Assembly (NCBI GenBank): GCA_017506865.1
Contig: JAFCMP010000514.1
Location: 434,001 to 498,000, forward strand
Source: Tribonema minus
Lineage: Eukaryota > Sar > Xanthophyceae > Tribonematales > Tribonemataceae
Length of the DNA: 64,000 nt
Direction: 5' to 3'
Below the pieces are notes generated by a model. It saw only the letters and a program-made list of their open reading frames with translations, was not told where the DNA came from and searched no databases. Shown here one piece after another: positions 10,740-22,447 of this stretch. Numbering within the stretch: the first letter of the stretch is position 1; each line of letters begins with the position of its first letter. The position numbers and the translations under genes were made by a program.

Positions 10740-11224
10740 TTGCTCCTGGTGGTCAAGCTGCGGGATCTGACTCGACACACGCAGCTGCAAGGCCGTGCCG
10801 TCGAAGCCGTGCTGCCCTCGATCTGCAAAAGATATGCCGCAACAGGCCTGATGCTCCTGGATAAGCTTCGACATGCGTACGACATTGCAGACGCGCACAC
10901 ACAAGAGATCTCGACTGGTGATTGGAAGAACTTCACCTTTGAACTCGAACTTGAAGTGCCGCGGTTGACGTTTGCCTTTGCCTACGTTGCCTTCGCCATG
11001 CTCGCCGCCCCGATGCTGCATCCTAAGGAGTCGCTTTGCCGCTGCTTCTTGGCATCAGCTACAGATCGGGAGAGCGGGCGTCGCTTTCTGCAAGGGAATC
11101 TGATGCAAGCCGCAGGCATTTTGGATGAGCTCGGGAGGGAACAGGTCGTGGTGCCTTTGTGCGCGGAGAGCCTGGAGGTGGCGGACTTGTGTGACGCAAT
11201 TCCAAACCCACCGATGCTTTTAAG
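10740..11224 (+). CDS. candidate upstream exon(s), unknown protein
   Basis: An open frame runs from the SEL1 divergent promoter region to a good donor (TTTTAAG|GTAAGAA, junction after 11224). Segments such as SGRRFLQGNLMQAAGILDEL look coding (predicted helical). It may be the 5' part of the FANCE-like gene downstream. However, the donor phase (2) does not fit the best acceptor at 11732 (phase 1), so at least one further exon or a different boundary is needed. No domain is recognised. Confidence 0.35.
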
Positions 11225-11731
11225 GTAAGAATGTTAATATAGGGGTTGGCGTTGAAAATCTCACAAACACTGCCTTCTGCTAGCTTCAACTTCACCTGGT
11301 GCAGCAGTGCCCAGAACGCATTATGCTTACGGAAACGATGCCGCTGGCTGCACGTCATCATGGCTCGCGCGTCACACCATTCTTCACGTGAGGTCTTGCA
11401 CGGGTGCTCTCTGCTAGCTGTATTTGCATAATCGGCGGGCTGCCTATACATCTGTTGCGCCAGGAACTGCTGCAGACCATGCAATTTCGCTTGATACCGA
11501 CACGCATCCATTTGACTGTAGCTCAGTCACTTCAAGAGCGAGAAGCCTCTGCTTGCGCGCATCTTTTGAGCAGCCTGAATATATGTGGCACTGCTTCAGG
11601 CCGTCAGCAAGAATCTGTACATCAAATGCCGCATGAAGTGCCATTTGTTCCGTGTACTGGTCGCAGCGGCTCTGACTCCGTAACCTCGATGTAATTGTTT
11701 TGGTGATGCTGCAGCCGCTGTCGTCTGGCAG

Positions 11732-13371
11732 GCACGACGGTGCAGCAGCAGCACAATGTGCTTGCAATCCTGGATGCGTGCGTATCTATGCTTCCGCCGC
11801 TATCAGTGGTGGACCTGATCTGCCGCTACGCCATCGGCATGGACGCGACAGAAGCAGCGCTGCTCAACAGCTCAGCTCCCTGCGCCTTCTTGATCCATGA
11901 CACAATGGCGATAGCGCTGGTGGGGGTTGTGGGGGAATCTGTACTGAGCACTGCCTCGCCATCGCAGGTCATCATCGTCAACGCCATGTCCGCAGTGCTC
12001 AAAGCCGTCGACAGCGCGCTTGACAGCGCTCCGCCGTGGCCGCCGCTGGCCTGTAGCAGCCATCTGCTGAGCGTTGTGGCAGCGGGCATAGTGGCGCGCG
12101 CTGCTGCTGCTGCCGCCGCTGCTGCTGTCAGTGCTGATGTGGCACCTGCACATCAGGCCGCTGGGGATAGTGCTGCATCTATCAGCGGCAGCAAACGCAA
12201 AGCGCGTGAGCTTGCCGCAGAGGGCATTGAAGCTCATTCTGCAGTCAAAGCTGCCAGAGGTGAGAGCCATGCTGCTGCTGCCATCAGGCAGGTTGCTGCC
12301 ACTACAGGGGCTTTCATGAGCATCGCTGCTCAGTATGAGCAGCCGTGGGATGCTGGAGGCGACAGCATCACTGGCGCACCTGAACACAAACCGCTCCAGC
12401 TGCCACCGCCGCCGCAGCTGCTGCCGCGCACGTCACAACCGCCGGCCGCCACCACGCCGCCGCCACCCGCAGCGGCGCCCCCCCGCGAAGCGGAGCCAGA
12501 GCTGCCCGCAGCGTTTCAGCGGCAGCTGGCGGCGGCGCGCGCGGCGGTGTCCGCAGCGGGCAAGCCCGGCGGCACGCGCGATGCCCCCGCCGCCGCCGCG
12601 CTGGCGTCGGAGGCGCTGCTCGCCGCAGCAGCGCTCGGCCCGGGGGCGGTGCTGTGCGCGTGCGGCGCGCTCGCCCTGGGCGCCGCCTCTGACGAGCTGC
12701 TGAGCGCGGTGTGCACGAAGGCGGTGACGCCGGCGCTGGGCCTGCGCGCGTGCACGGAGTTCGTGCGCGGCGCGCTGCTGCCACGCGCCGCAGCGCTCAG
12801 CGCGCCCGCGCCGCGCACGCTCGTGTCTGGCGTCACCGCCGCCGCCAAGCAGCGGCCGCAGGCGGTCGTGGAGGGGCTGCTGGTGCCACTGCTGCACGGC
12901 GATGCCGCCGCCGGCGACGGCAGCGCTGCTGCTGCTGGCGACAGCGGCGCTGGTGTAGGTGACAGCAGCAGCGGCGGGCGCATGGCACCTGGCAGTGCGC
13001 AATGCGAGCTGCTGCTGCGCACAGCGCGCTCCGCGCTGCCGCCGCATGCGGCAGCGCCGCTGGTGGCGGCGGCGTGCGACCCTCGCTGCGCGTGGAATGA
13101 CGGCACCGTTGCTCTCGTGACGTCACTGCTCGGCATGAAGCTGGTGCTCGACGACAGCGCCGTTGCCGCACTGGCGGGCAGAATCGAGGCGGAGGCGGAG
13201 CGCGCTGAGCAGTGCAAGTCGTTGAAGTTTGCGACGCTGCTGCACACGCTGGTGCTGAAGTACGGGCCGCAAGCCGGGCCGCACGCGGCGGTGCTGAGGA
13301 CAGCTGCCGAGAAGAACACCACCTTCATGAAGAAGAGCGCATTGTCCGCTCTGCAGCGGTTGAAAAGCTAA
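11732..13371 (+). CDS. FANCE: FANCE-like Fanconi anaemia core-complex protein, last exon
   Basis: A large open exon begins after an acceptor at 11730-11731 (TCTGGCAG) and ends with a stop at 13369-13371, about 546 codons. The C-terminal ~270 residues form an all-helical repeat region. It has the order expected of plant FANCE: a block reading ELLSAVCTKAVTPALGLRAC, then a segment with PRTL followed by KQRPQAVVEGLLVPLL, then an end block with SLKFATLLHTLVLKYGP and NTTFMKKSALSALQRL. FANCE bridges the FA core complex and FANCD2 in interstrand-crosslink repair and acts in the nucleus. Residues ~100-260 are Ala/Pro-rich, disordered, with a basic KRKAR patch that could be a nuclear signal. The identification is from recalled family pattern, not alignment. 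The 5' end is unresolved. Confidence 0.65.
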
Positions 13372-14070
13372 TCTATATCTCCAGTTCCCAAACAGGGTGC
13401 TATGTTCTTGTTTCTCCAAGTGCATGCCACTGAGCTCCTGCACCTGCAGGACCCGTTGACGTGCGCGTTAGTGACAAGTTGTCGCTGGTAGCCTCTAACT
13501 GTACATCTCTGGTGCACCTAGTATCTGGCAGCGAACGATGGCGAGTATGATAAGGTTGCTTTGTTGACACTGTGCCTATGGTGTTTGATTGGCTGTTTGT
13601 GGTGCTGCAGTCAGCAGTCGCAATGGTTTGCTGTAAGTTGGCCCTTCGTTTGGCTGTGGCTGTGTAACAATTCAAAGTGTATGATACTTGTCGTGATCAC
13701 ACTGTCGACAGCCGTTATGTGTACAAGGATTGAGAGTTATGTCAATCGTGTGCAGTGGTTGCTGTGAACAGCCCGTCTCGCCCGTTTATTCCGATGTCGA
13801 GCAGATGCGCTCATGTGCGCCCACAACTGTTTGTCACTTGAAGTTGCACCTCTGTCCTCCCCAGTAGTAGTTGGCCCAGTGTTGACAAAGCAGCAAAGGC
13901 CTGCAATGTGTTCGTATCAACAGCAACAGCGCTCACTGACATGGTCGTAGGTTTGAGGACAGGTACTCACAACAGAAAATCCGGACGCACTGCGAAGATC
14001 CAGCTCTCGGTGCCTCAAGCACTGTGCGCGTGTCAAGGTAGACGCCTATTGTCAAGGCCATCAGAATCCG
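13372..14070. other. intergenic, FANCE-like 3' side to CLC start
   Basis: This is about 700 bp with no coding evidence. It must contain the 3' UTR of the FANCE-like gene and the 5' region of the CLC gene. A TGTAA, the usual chlorophyte polyadenylation hexamer core, occurs near 13659, but its use is not shown. Confidence 0.4.
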
Positions 14071-17000
14071 ATGCTCAATAAGTTTCCATCGCTGAGCGAC
14101 AGCAATCGCTACCGACAGCTGAATGATAATCGGACTTACGGCAACGGAGCAGCAGGATCGGAGGGAGCTGCAGCGGGAGATGGCGGCGCTGCTGCTAGCC
14201 TGGAGCGTGAGTTTTCCAACGGCTCAGGTCACAGCGCGGGCGCTGCGGTTGGTGGTGATCGCAGCAGTATGGGAAGCGTCGCCAACAATGCCAGCAACAG
14301 CAGCGTCATGGGAAGCGGAGGTGTGTTACTGTTATACTGGGTGCCTTCAACTTCTTGTAGCTCACTACTTAAATATGCCGTCTAACAAAGCACATTGCAG
14401 TCGTGCGCTTTCCGAAGCAGAGCCTTAATTTGAGCAGCTGATGTGGCGCGCGAGTGGACCAGATAAAAGGCAACTTATTGCTCGCTGGACAGCAGCAGCT
14501 CCAAGGATCCAGGAATGCGCTACGTCCTATCAAAATCATGAGCATGCAAGTGAAATGTGTTGGCATGACGTTGAATACACGCCACAAAGCTCATGCTGGA
14601 GCCGATGAGCTGCAGAGCCGTGGATTCCCAAACTCGTGCAGCATTGCGCAGCACCACAAGCGCCGCGGCGGGCGAAATACCACTAGGCTAGTGCCGCCGC
14701 TGCTGCTGCTGCTGTACTGCAACAGAATATTGTTAAATATCAGCATTGTGCCACAGCAGCCGCTTTACTCCGCCGCTGCTGTTGCCAGCCGCTGCTGTTG
14801 CTACTGCCAGCAATGCAGTGCGCACTTGACTGCAGAAAAAAGACGCTGGTGCTAGATTATATGCAGCCAGGTGACTCGGTGATGAGGCCACTGCAGCCAT
14901 GCATCACACTCGGACAGTGCAAGGTGCATTCCAGCCAACATAAGTATCACAGAGCAGAAGGGGGCGGGTGGGGGGACAACTGACAAAAACAGGCGCGAGC
15001 AGTGCATATTTCTACGATGTCTGCAGCCATGACCGCCCGAACCTACGACCATCGCACAGCATGTTCATGTTCTGTTTTGAGCACTACGATCATCGATCTG
15101 CAGGCAGTAGTCCAGAGAGGGCGTTCCTGGGATCGCTGCGGCGCTTACGGCAGCGCTCCTCTCGACCACGCTGCGCCATGTGCTCAACCGAGCTCGCCCA
15201 CTGCGCTCGCGGACTCTGCAGCGCAGGCCTCCCAGGGTCAGAACTACTGTAGCGCCACACAATTCCCAACCCTTGCCCCAACTCAGCCTCACCCACGCTC
15301 ATCACCAACGCGCCCCCGATGCCCCTGGCCAGGCAGCACGCGCAAGCGCAGCCGCAACCTCTCGGAGGGCTCCGGCGGCCTCCCGGCCTTCGCCGCCGCC
15401 GCCGCCATGTCCTCGAAGGCCGTCCCCGACAGCCACGACTACGAGCCGGACGAGAGCGACGTGTGGAGGGCGCACCGCGCGCGGCGCGCGCGCGCGGAGC
15501 GCGGGGCGTGGTGGACCGTCGGTCGCCGCGTGTCGCTGCTGCGCTGGCTCGTGACGCTGGGCATCGGCGCGTGCACGGGGCTCACCGCCATGCTGGTGAC
15601 GCTCAGCACGGGGGCGCTGACGCGCTTGAAGTTCGGCGCGGTGAGGGGGGTGATGGAGCGCGAGGGGGGGCCGGGCGTGCGCGCGCTGTGCGCGTTCTGC
15701 GCGTTCAACGTCGCGTACGTCGCCATCGCGAACGCGATGGTGGTGATCGAGCCGCTGTGCGCGGGGTCGGGGATACCGGACATCAAGTGCTTTCTGAACG
15801 GCATTAATCTGCTCGGGGTCGTCAAGCCGAAGGCGCTGGTGTGCAAGGTGCGCATGAATCAGGGTTGGGGATAGGGTTAACTAGCATTGGGGTAAGGGGC
15901 AGGTTCGGGTGGGCGAAGCGGCAGTGCGGTTTGTCCATGAAATGACATGATGCCATTGACACGTTGGTATACGCTTGAAACATAGCATCATTAATGTTCA
16001 GGCTGTGAGCTTCGCAGCCGCACAGTTGAAGTGTACTGCTTGAAGCACCAAACTGCCTCTCAGATGTAGTGATTATGTACCACTTCAGGAGTACTCCATG
16101 CATAGAATATGTTGATGAATTCCACGCGCCCGCAAGGAGTTGGGTTTGGCAGTGGGGTTAGGAATCCTTAGGATAGGGTTAGCAAACTCTAGGAATCATG
16201 TACATACATCGAAGTACTCCTGACTGAGTATGTGAGCGCCTCGCGGGTGCTCTCTGCGCTCCTCCTGCAGGTAGTGGGCATCATGTTTGCGGTGGCAGGC
16301 GGTCTGCCGGCGGGAAAGGAGGGGCCTATGGTGCACAGCGGCGCCGTTATTGCGGCGACCATCAGCCAGGGGGACGCTTGCTGCTCAGATTCCAGGTACG
16401 TGTGACAGCGAGAGCTCCACTAGGGTTACAATGTGGTCAGATCGCGGCCAGATGCTACTCAGGTGCCTGTGTCAGCGTCAGCTCCACTTAGGGTCACAGC
16501 ACATTTTGATTACGGTTTGAGTGAGGGTAAGGGGTGGATCAGCATCAGCCAGGGGAATGCTTGCTGCTCAGATGCCGGTTGTCGGTGACAGCGAAGCTCC
16601 GATGAGGGCCAAGAGTAAGACCGGATTACGGAATGCATCAGTTTCACATTAAGGGCCGTTCATCCTTCTCAGTAGGGCCGCAGAAGTGCAATTTTTAGAA
16701 GTCAATGGTTTGCTGTAAAGCTCTATGATGTGGTGCAACAGAACATTGTCGCCGGTTGGCCTGGTTCCAACGTGCACGAAAAGCGCTGTGGCCGTGATTG
16801 CCGCAACATCTGGGTTGCATGTGTGATGGGGCGTCACCGCATGGGCATACTGCAATCAACCACAAGCACCAGTTTGCTGTTGCATGATGACCACACTTCT
16901 CAGCAGAGCGGTGGGTGCTTTGAAGTTCTCACACTGCTGTCACTTCAAGTTCGACGTGCTGAACAATTGTGACTGTACAGAGATGGTGCTGCAGCATATA

Positions 17001-20000
17001 GTATTTGCATATACACGCATGACCATTCTGACGTGCAGACCCTCCATCAATTCTGTCTGTTGCGTTTACTTTTGTCAATGCTCGGCGCACCTCGGAGGCA
17101 GCTCCAGCCAGTTCCAGGAATTTAGGAATGACAGGGAGAAGCGAGATTTTGTGGCCAGCGGAGCTGCAGCAGGCGTTGCAGGTGAGGGCGTCTTCTGCTT
17201 TGCTTGAAGTTTTGAGATAAAGTACAAGCAAGCCGGATGTTGTGGCCAGCAGGCCCGCAGCAGGCGTTGCAACCTGTGTGAATAGTCATGCACAGCAGCT
17301 TCTGCCAACTCAAGGCAGAGTGAACTCGCAATCCCCGCATTAAGAGTGGATGCCTCTCAGATTAAGCCATATGGTCCTGACATGTGAGCAACTGCCACTC
17401 TGACGGTTGCGCGTCTTTCATTTGCTGAAAGTGTGAAGGTGAAGTGCAGAGAAGCGGGGCACTGTAGCCAGCCAGCGCAGTCGCAGCAGGCGTTGCAGGT
17501 GGAGTGTCTCCTGTATTGCTCGAAGCGACAAGCTGCAGTACAGAAGGTCATTGAAGGTGCAGGGATGTCTGCACGTCTTCAAGGTGCCTCTACAAAACAT
17601 TTGTGTCTCGTGTTGAGGTTTCTGAGGGCTTGCTTTACTGTACGTGTATCTGCCACAAGTGCCATCCGCATATCGCCCATCAGAGGCATGCTACATCTTA
17701 CTGCCTGCAGGGGGGGGGGGGCTTGCTTTAGGAGCTTGCATTGATCCTTTACATACACAAGTGCACCACCTGTGGGATTCCTTGACAATCAGCCTCATGT
17801 ATCAATCACTTGATTGTGAAGTACCACTTTAGAGTCAGGCCGCTCGGCAGACGCATTCGGAGCGCCCATAGGCGGCGTGCTCCTCAGCCTGGAGGAAGGC
17901 GCCGCTTTTTGGAGCATGCGTCTGACGTGGCGCGCGTTCTTTGGCCATGCCATACATGGCGCACATGTCAGGATTCCTCCTGAATGCCTGATTATTTTTG
18001 CACCTTTTCTCCAGCTGCCTTTATGGCGCCCATCGGAGACGTTCTGTTCAGCGGAGGAATTCTGGAGCGCGCGCCTGACGTGTTACATGTTCGTCGACCA
18101 TACCACGCGTATACATGACGCACATGATACAATTCCCCTTGATGCCTGATTATTGTTTTTGCACCATTTTTGCAGCCGCCTTTGGAGCGCCTATCGGAGG
18201 CGTCCTGTTCAGCCTCGAGGAAGGCGCCAGTTTCTGGAGCACGCGCCTGACGTGGCGCGCGTTCTTCTGCGCCATGGTCACCGTCTTCACGCTCTACGTC
18301 GTCAAGTCCAGCGAGAATTTGTGGGGGCAGCAGGACCTCGCCAAGGTATGTTGAGCGCTGCTGCCTACGTATACATTGTGGCTATAGTTTGCGTCAAGAC
18401 TGCCACTAGTATTTGCTGTGCTGGCACATTTGGGTTAGGGTTAGGGGTTGGGTTGGAGTCATCGGCATGCATGGCGCAACTTCATGCATGCTCTAAGTCG
18501 TCAAGCCAAGGCGTGTTGAGCGCTGCTGCCACCTATGCCTCCACTTACACTTTTATATTGGTCGATTTAGTTGCGCCTCTGTTTTTGATATGGGGACGTA
18601 CGCTTCTATTTATTTCAATTGGCAGTGGTTGCTGTTGAGTGCAGCAAACAGGCAGCAGGACCCGCTATACTGAGTTGAGCACTGTCGTGTATGCATGCCT
18701 TAAAGTCAGGATGAGGACTAGGGTAACTAGTAAGGTTCAGTGAACATTCTTAGATTCGGGATAGCCTTGATATTGGTTAGGGTTAGGGTGACTGTGGTGG
18801 GAATCACATGTCGAGATCTACGCACAGCATTGGCGCATCTCTTTTTTTTAGCCCTGACCCCAATCCTTGCCCTTTGTAAACACAAGAAACTTATTCAAAA
18901 AAGCTTCTCCAAAACTGGCGGTGCCCCATGGCGCACTTAGGGTTAGGTCAGGACTAGGGTTGGGGTTAGGGCTAGGGTTAGTGCCATTGTCACCAGTGTG
19001 TCCATCAGTGAAGCAAGGGCCCGTGGGGACTTAGGTTCAAGGTTGGGTTAGGGTCAGAATATCTCCTCAAGGTGAGCGCTGCTGTCAATGTATACATGTA
19101 CATCATACCCCCCAACAAAATACGATGGTGGCTTGATGCTGGTGGAGGTGCTCATGCTAGTGCTGCACCACAGTTTTTGTACCCGCAGCGCAGCATGTGA
19201 TGCAGCACCATTTCCAATGACTGAAGAAATGATGCAACTTTTGCTTGCCTCACCCGCTTTGTGTGGTTGCCACTGCCTCAGTTATCAGACAGTTTATGCG
19301 GGTGCGGTACGCGCTTGCGGTGCCTGATCTGGCGGTTTCGCACTAGCAGTTACATACCAGCGCTGAGCACGCAGGGTGAAGTACCACAGCCATTTGAGGC
19401 TCTGAAAGCTCCTTCCACTTGTGGCATTTGGGCGCATGTAGCTGTAGAAGATGCTGGTGTCCATGTTGAGCGGTGAGGCCTGCACTGTGGATTATACCAT
19501 GCAGGTACCGTTTTTTATACTTTGTAAAGTGCATGTGATATGCAGCATATCATACATGCATACTGTTTCACATGGTATGCCGAGTGCACATGTGCTCACC
19601 ACTGCTCCCCCGCACGACTCTGCAGATGTTCTCGTTTGGGGAGTTCGGCGAGCTCACCATGGGGCACGGCAACTACAGCGTATGGGAGCTATCGCTCTTT
19701 GTGCTGCTGGGCTGCATGGGGGGTCTCGTTGGTAAGCTGCTCAACATTTTTACCTATTTAAGTGTTTGAAATATTGTTCAAGATGGTTCGTTTAAGTAAG
19801 TGTATGCATTTGGGTACATGTAGCTGGTCACATCAATCATTCCAGACACTTCACTGTGTCGTGCGGGGATGGGGGGTCTGGTCCGTGAGTAAGCATACCT
19901 ATATTTGTTGCGACTCACATCATTCATGGTTTGTATAAGAATTGACGGCGCACGAGTGGAACTGACGCGCCAAGGTGATGGTTCAATCATCCGACTGCAA

Positions 20001-21949
20001 CTGCTGACATAATTCAATTATCAGTACACTTGCGTTTCTGTATCTGTAGCTGTTGAGGGCATTCACGTGTCAGTATTCACGTGTCAGACGGTTCACTGCA
20101 GATGCTTCTGTGTGTTACATGGGGACGACAAGCAATGGCAACGCCAACCTATTATCTTACTTACCCTGCTCTGTTGCCTACATAGAGGCGGTCGTGTTCC
20201 CATGGATGGTCTGTCAGCTGACGCAGCTGCTGAACACTGTCACGGTGGCAGGCAGGGCACTGACGTCAGCGTCGATAAGCCATAACTGTGGGCATTACCG
20301 TTGAGCAGAGGAACTGCAACTGTAAAACCTTGAGTGATGATTGCTGACTCAGGCCAGTGTATACTGTAGATGCAATTGAAATTTGTCACTGGCAGTACAC
20401 TATGTTGCACTTGTGCCTTGTAAAGTTCTCATGTCATCACAACGCAGCCGTATTGCGTAGACCACATGACTGCGGGTACGGTGGCAGGATATGCACGCGC
20501 TGACCCTTCCTTTCTGTTGTTGTTTTGTCTTGTACTTCACTGGTGGTAACCCGCCTAAGCCACTCAAACTTGAATTTGAACTTGTTCTGTGACGCCTTCA
20601 GGCGCGTGCTTCAACCACTGGAACGAGAAGCTGACGCTGTGGCGGCAGCGCCACGTGTCCAAGCACAAGCGGCGGCGCTTCCTGGAGGCGGTTTCAGTGG
20701 CGGGCCTGATGAGCGTTGTGGCCTTTGTGATGCCACTGCTGTGGGGCCGCTGCTCGCCGAAGCCCGTGGACATGGAGAACTGGACGTCACAGGTGAAGTT
20801 TCGCAGAGACGCCGTATGCAAACTTCACCATCTACTGTACTTGTGTTTTTGCACACTGTTGCTGGTTTCATCAATCAAAATCAGTGCAACGTTTCGCGCG
20901 GGCTCTAAATTAAGTGCCCTTATAGCGGCACTTTATGACACAGTGCGCGGGCGGACAGGACGGGCCACGCCGTATCGCCGGAGAGGATTGCAGTGGCCTT
21001 CGCGATAGATAAAGGCCCCAGCTAGGTCTCCAAAGCTGCTTGCAGCTGCCAGTGGTGTGCATGCTTTGTATTGCGGCTGGCCATGAGGCAGAGAGCTGCA
21101 CGAAAAAAAGCTCGAGGCAAGCAGCCAAGAGAGCAGCAAGCGCTGCTGCTGAGGCTGAAGGCAACTCCAATGACTCTGACACTCGGCAACGCACTCGGCG
21201 GCCCTACAAGGCCGGTCGTCGAACAACACACGCATCCACCGAATCGGATCCCTTCGACGAGATGGGTGCGAATCCAGACTCCAGCAGCGAGCAGGAGCAG
21301 GAGCCTTCGCAGCCTGGCAATTCCACCCCCGAGTCGCCCCCCCCAAACCCTTGCAAGCGGAGGCGGAGGCGGGCCGCTTCTGCGTCCGCGACTGCGCTCA
21401 AGGCACAGAATAACGAGCTGGAGCGCTCCATCAAGCTGCGCCAGCGCCAGTTCGCCATGGACGAGCGACAGGCAGCCGTGGAGGAGAGGAGAGGAGAGCT
21501 GCTGCGCAGGCAGCACGCCAGGCAGCCGCAGAGGAGACTCGCAAAAGCAGGCTAGAAGCGCTCAGGGAGAAGCAGGCGCTCGATGAACGTGCGCACGAGT
21601 GCAAGACGGAGCTGAGGAATGTTGATGCCGCCGCCAACCAGAATGATCTGATGGCCAAAGCTCACTGACAGGCCAAGGTTAACAAACCAGCGGACCGGGC
21701 GTCCTCTCGAACGTGACCTAGAAGAGGGCGGCGTTCAGTGCGTCATGCAGCAGCTGCAGAGCCTGCGCCACAGCGACTGTGCTGCAGAATTTGAGTTTGC
21801 ACCCTACAGCTCTGCCAGCTGGTGGCGAGGAACCCTGCAAGTGGCCTGAAGGCCAATGTGCCAGTGGGGGAATGCCTGAAAGAATGGCGCCATCGCCGCC
21901 GCTGCTGCCGCTGCAGCTGATCGTGACACGCAGTGCCCCGTTGGCGTTG

Positions 21950-21985
<36 letters not shown>

Positions 21986-22412
21986 CGCGCAATCGCAGTA
22001 CCGCTGTCGCGGTTGCTTTCTTGACCCGAAAGTTGCCGCTGAGGAACCGTCGATTCAGCATTGTTAGTGCGGGTGACCGGACGCAGGAAAGGGCGCTGAG
22101 CCTGAAATTGCTGCTGCAGGTGCTCGTCGGGCGGCAGCTGTGGCTGCTGCTGCTGCTGTTGCCGCTGCTGCTGCTGCTGCATGGCGCTGAGCCAGGCAGC
22201 AGCAGGCGCTAGCAAGGCAGCAGCAAGCGCTGAAGGTTGCTCGCAGCAACTTGAAGCTGCTGCACGGCCGCAAGCTGCGGCTGCAGCTGCATTGCATCCT
22301 CCTGCTGCTGCTGCAGGTCCGGCATCTGCTATGGCTGCCACGGCTGCTGCAGGTCCTGGAAAGGCTGCGGCTGCCACTGCTGCTACTGCTGCTGCTGCTG
22401 CCACATGGCATG

Positions 22413-22447
<35 letters not shown>

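Noticed and set aside
12335..13171. Several Arg/Ala-rich frames in other readings of the FANCE-like exon
   Set aside because: GC-rich shadows; only the 11732-13371 frame has conserved blocks and a helical pattern.
15002..15332. Upstream extension of CLC exon 2 (open frame from 15002)
   Set aside because: The exon at 14071-14320 joins in exact phase to an acceptor at 15331-15332, so the extension is read as intron.
16929..17340. Minus-strand frames around CLC exon 4
   Set aside because: Shadows and intron sequence; the plus-strand exon carries the conserved REKRDFV and ASGAAAGVA blocks.
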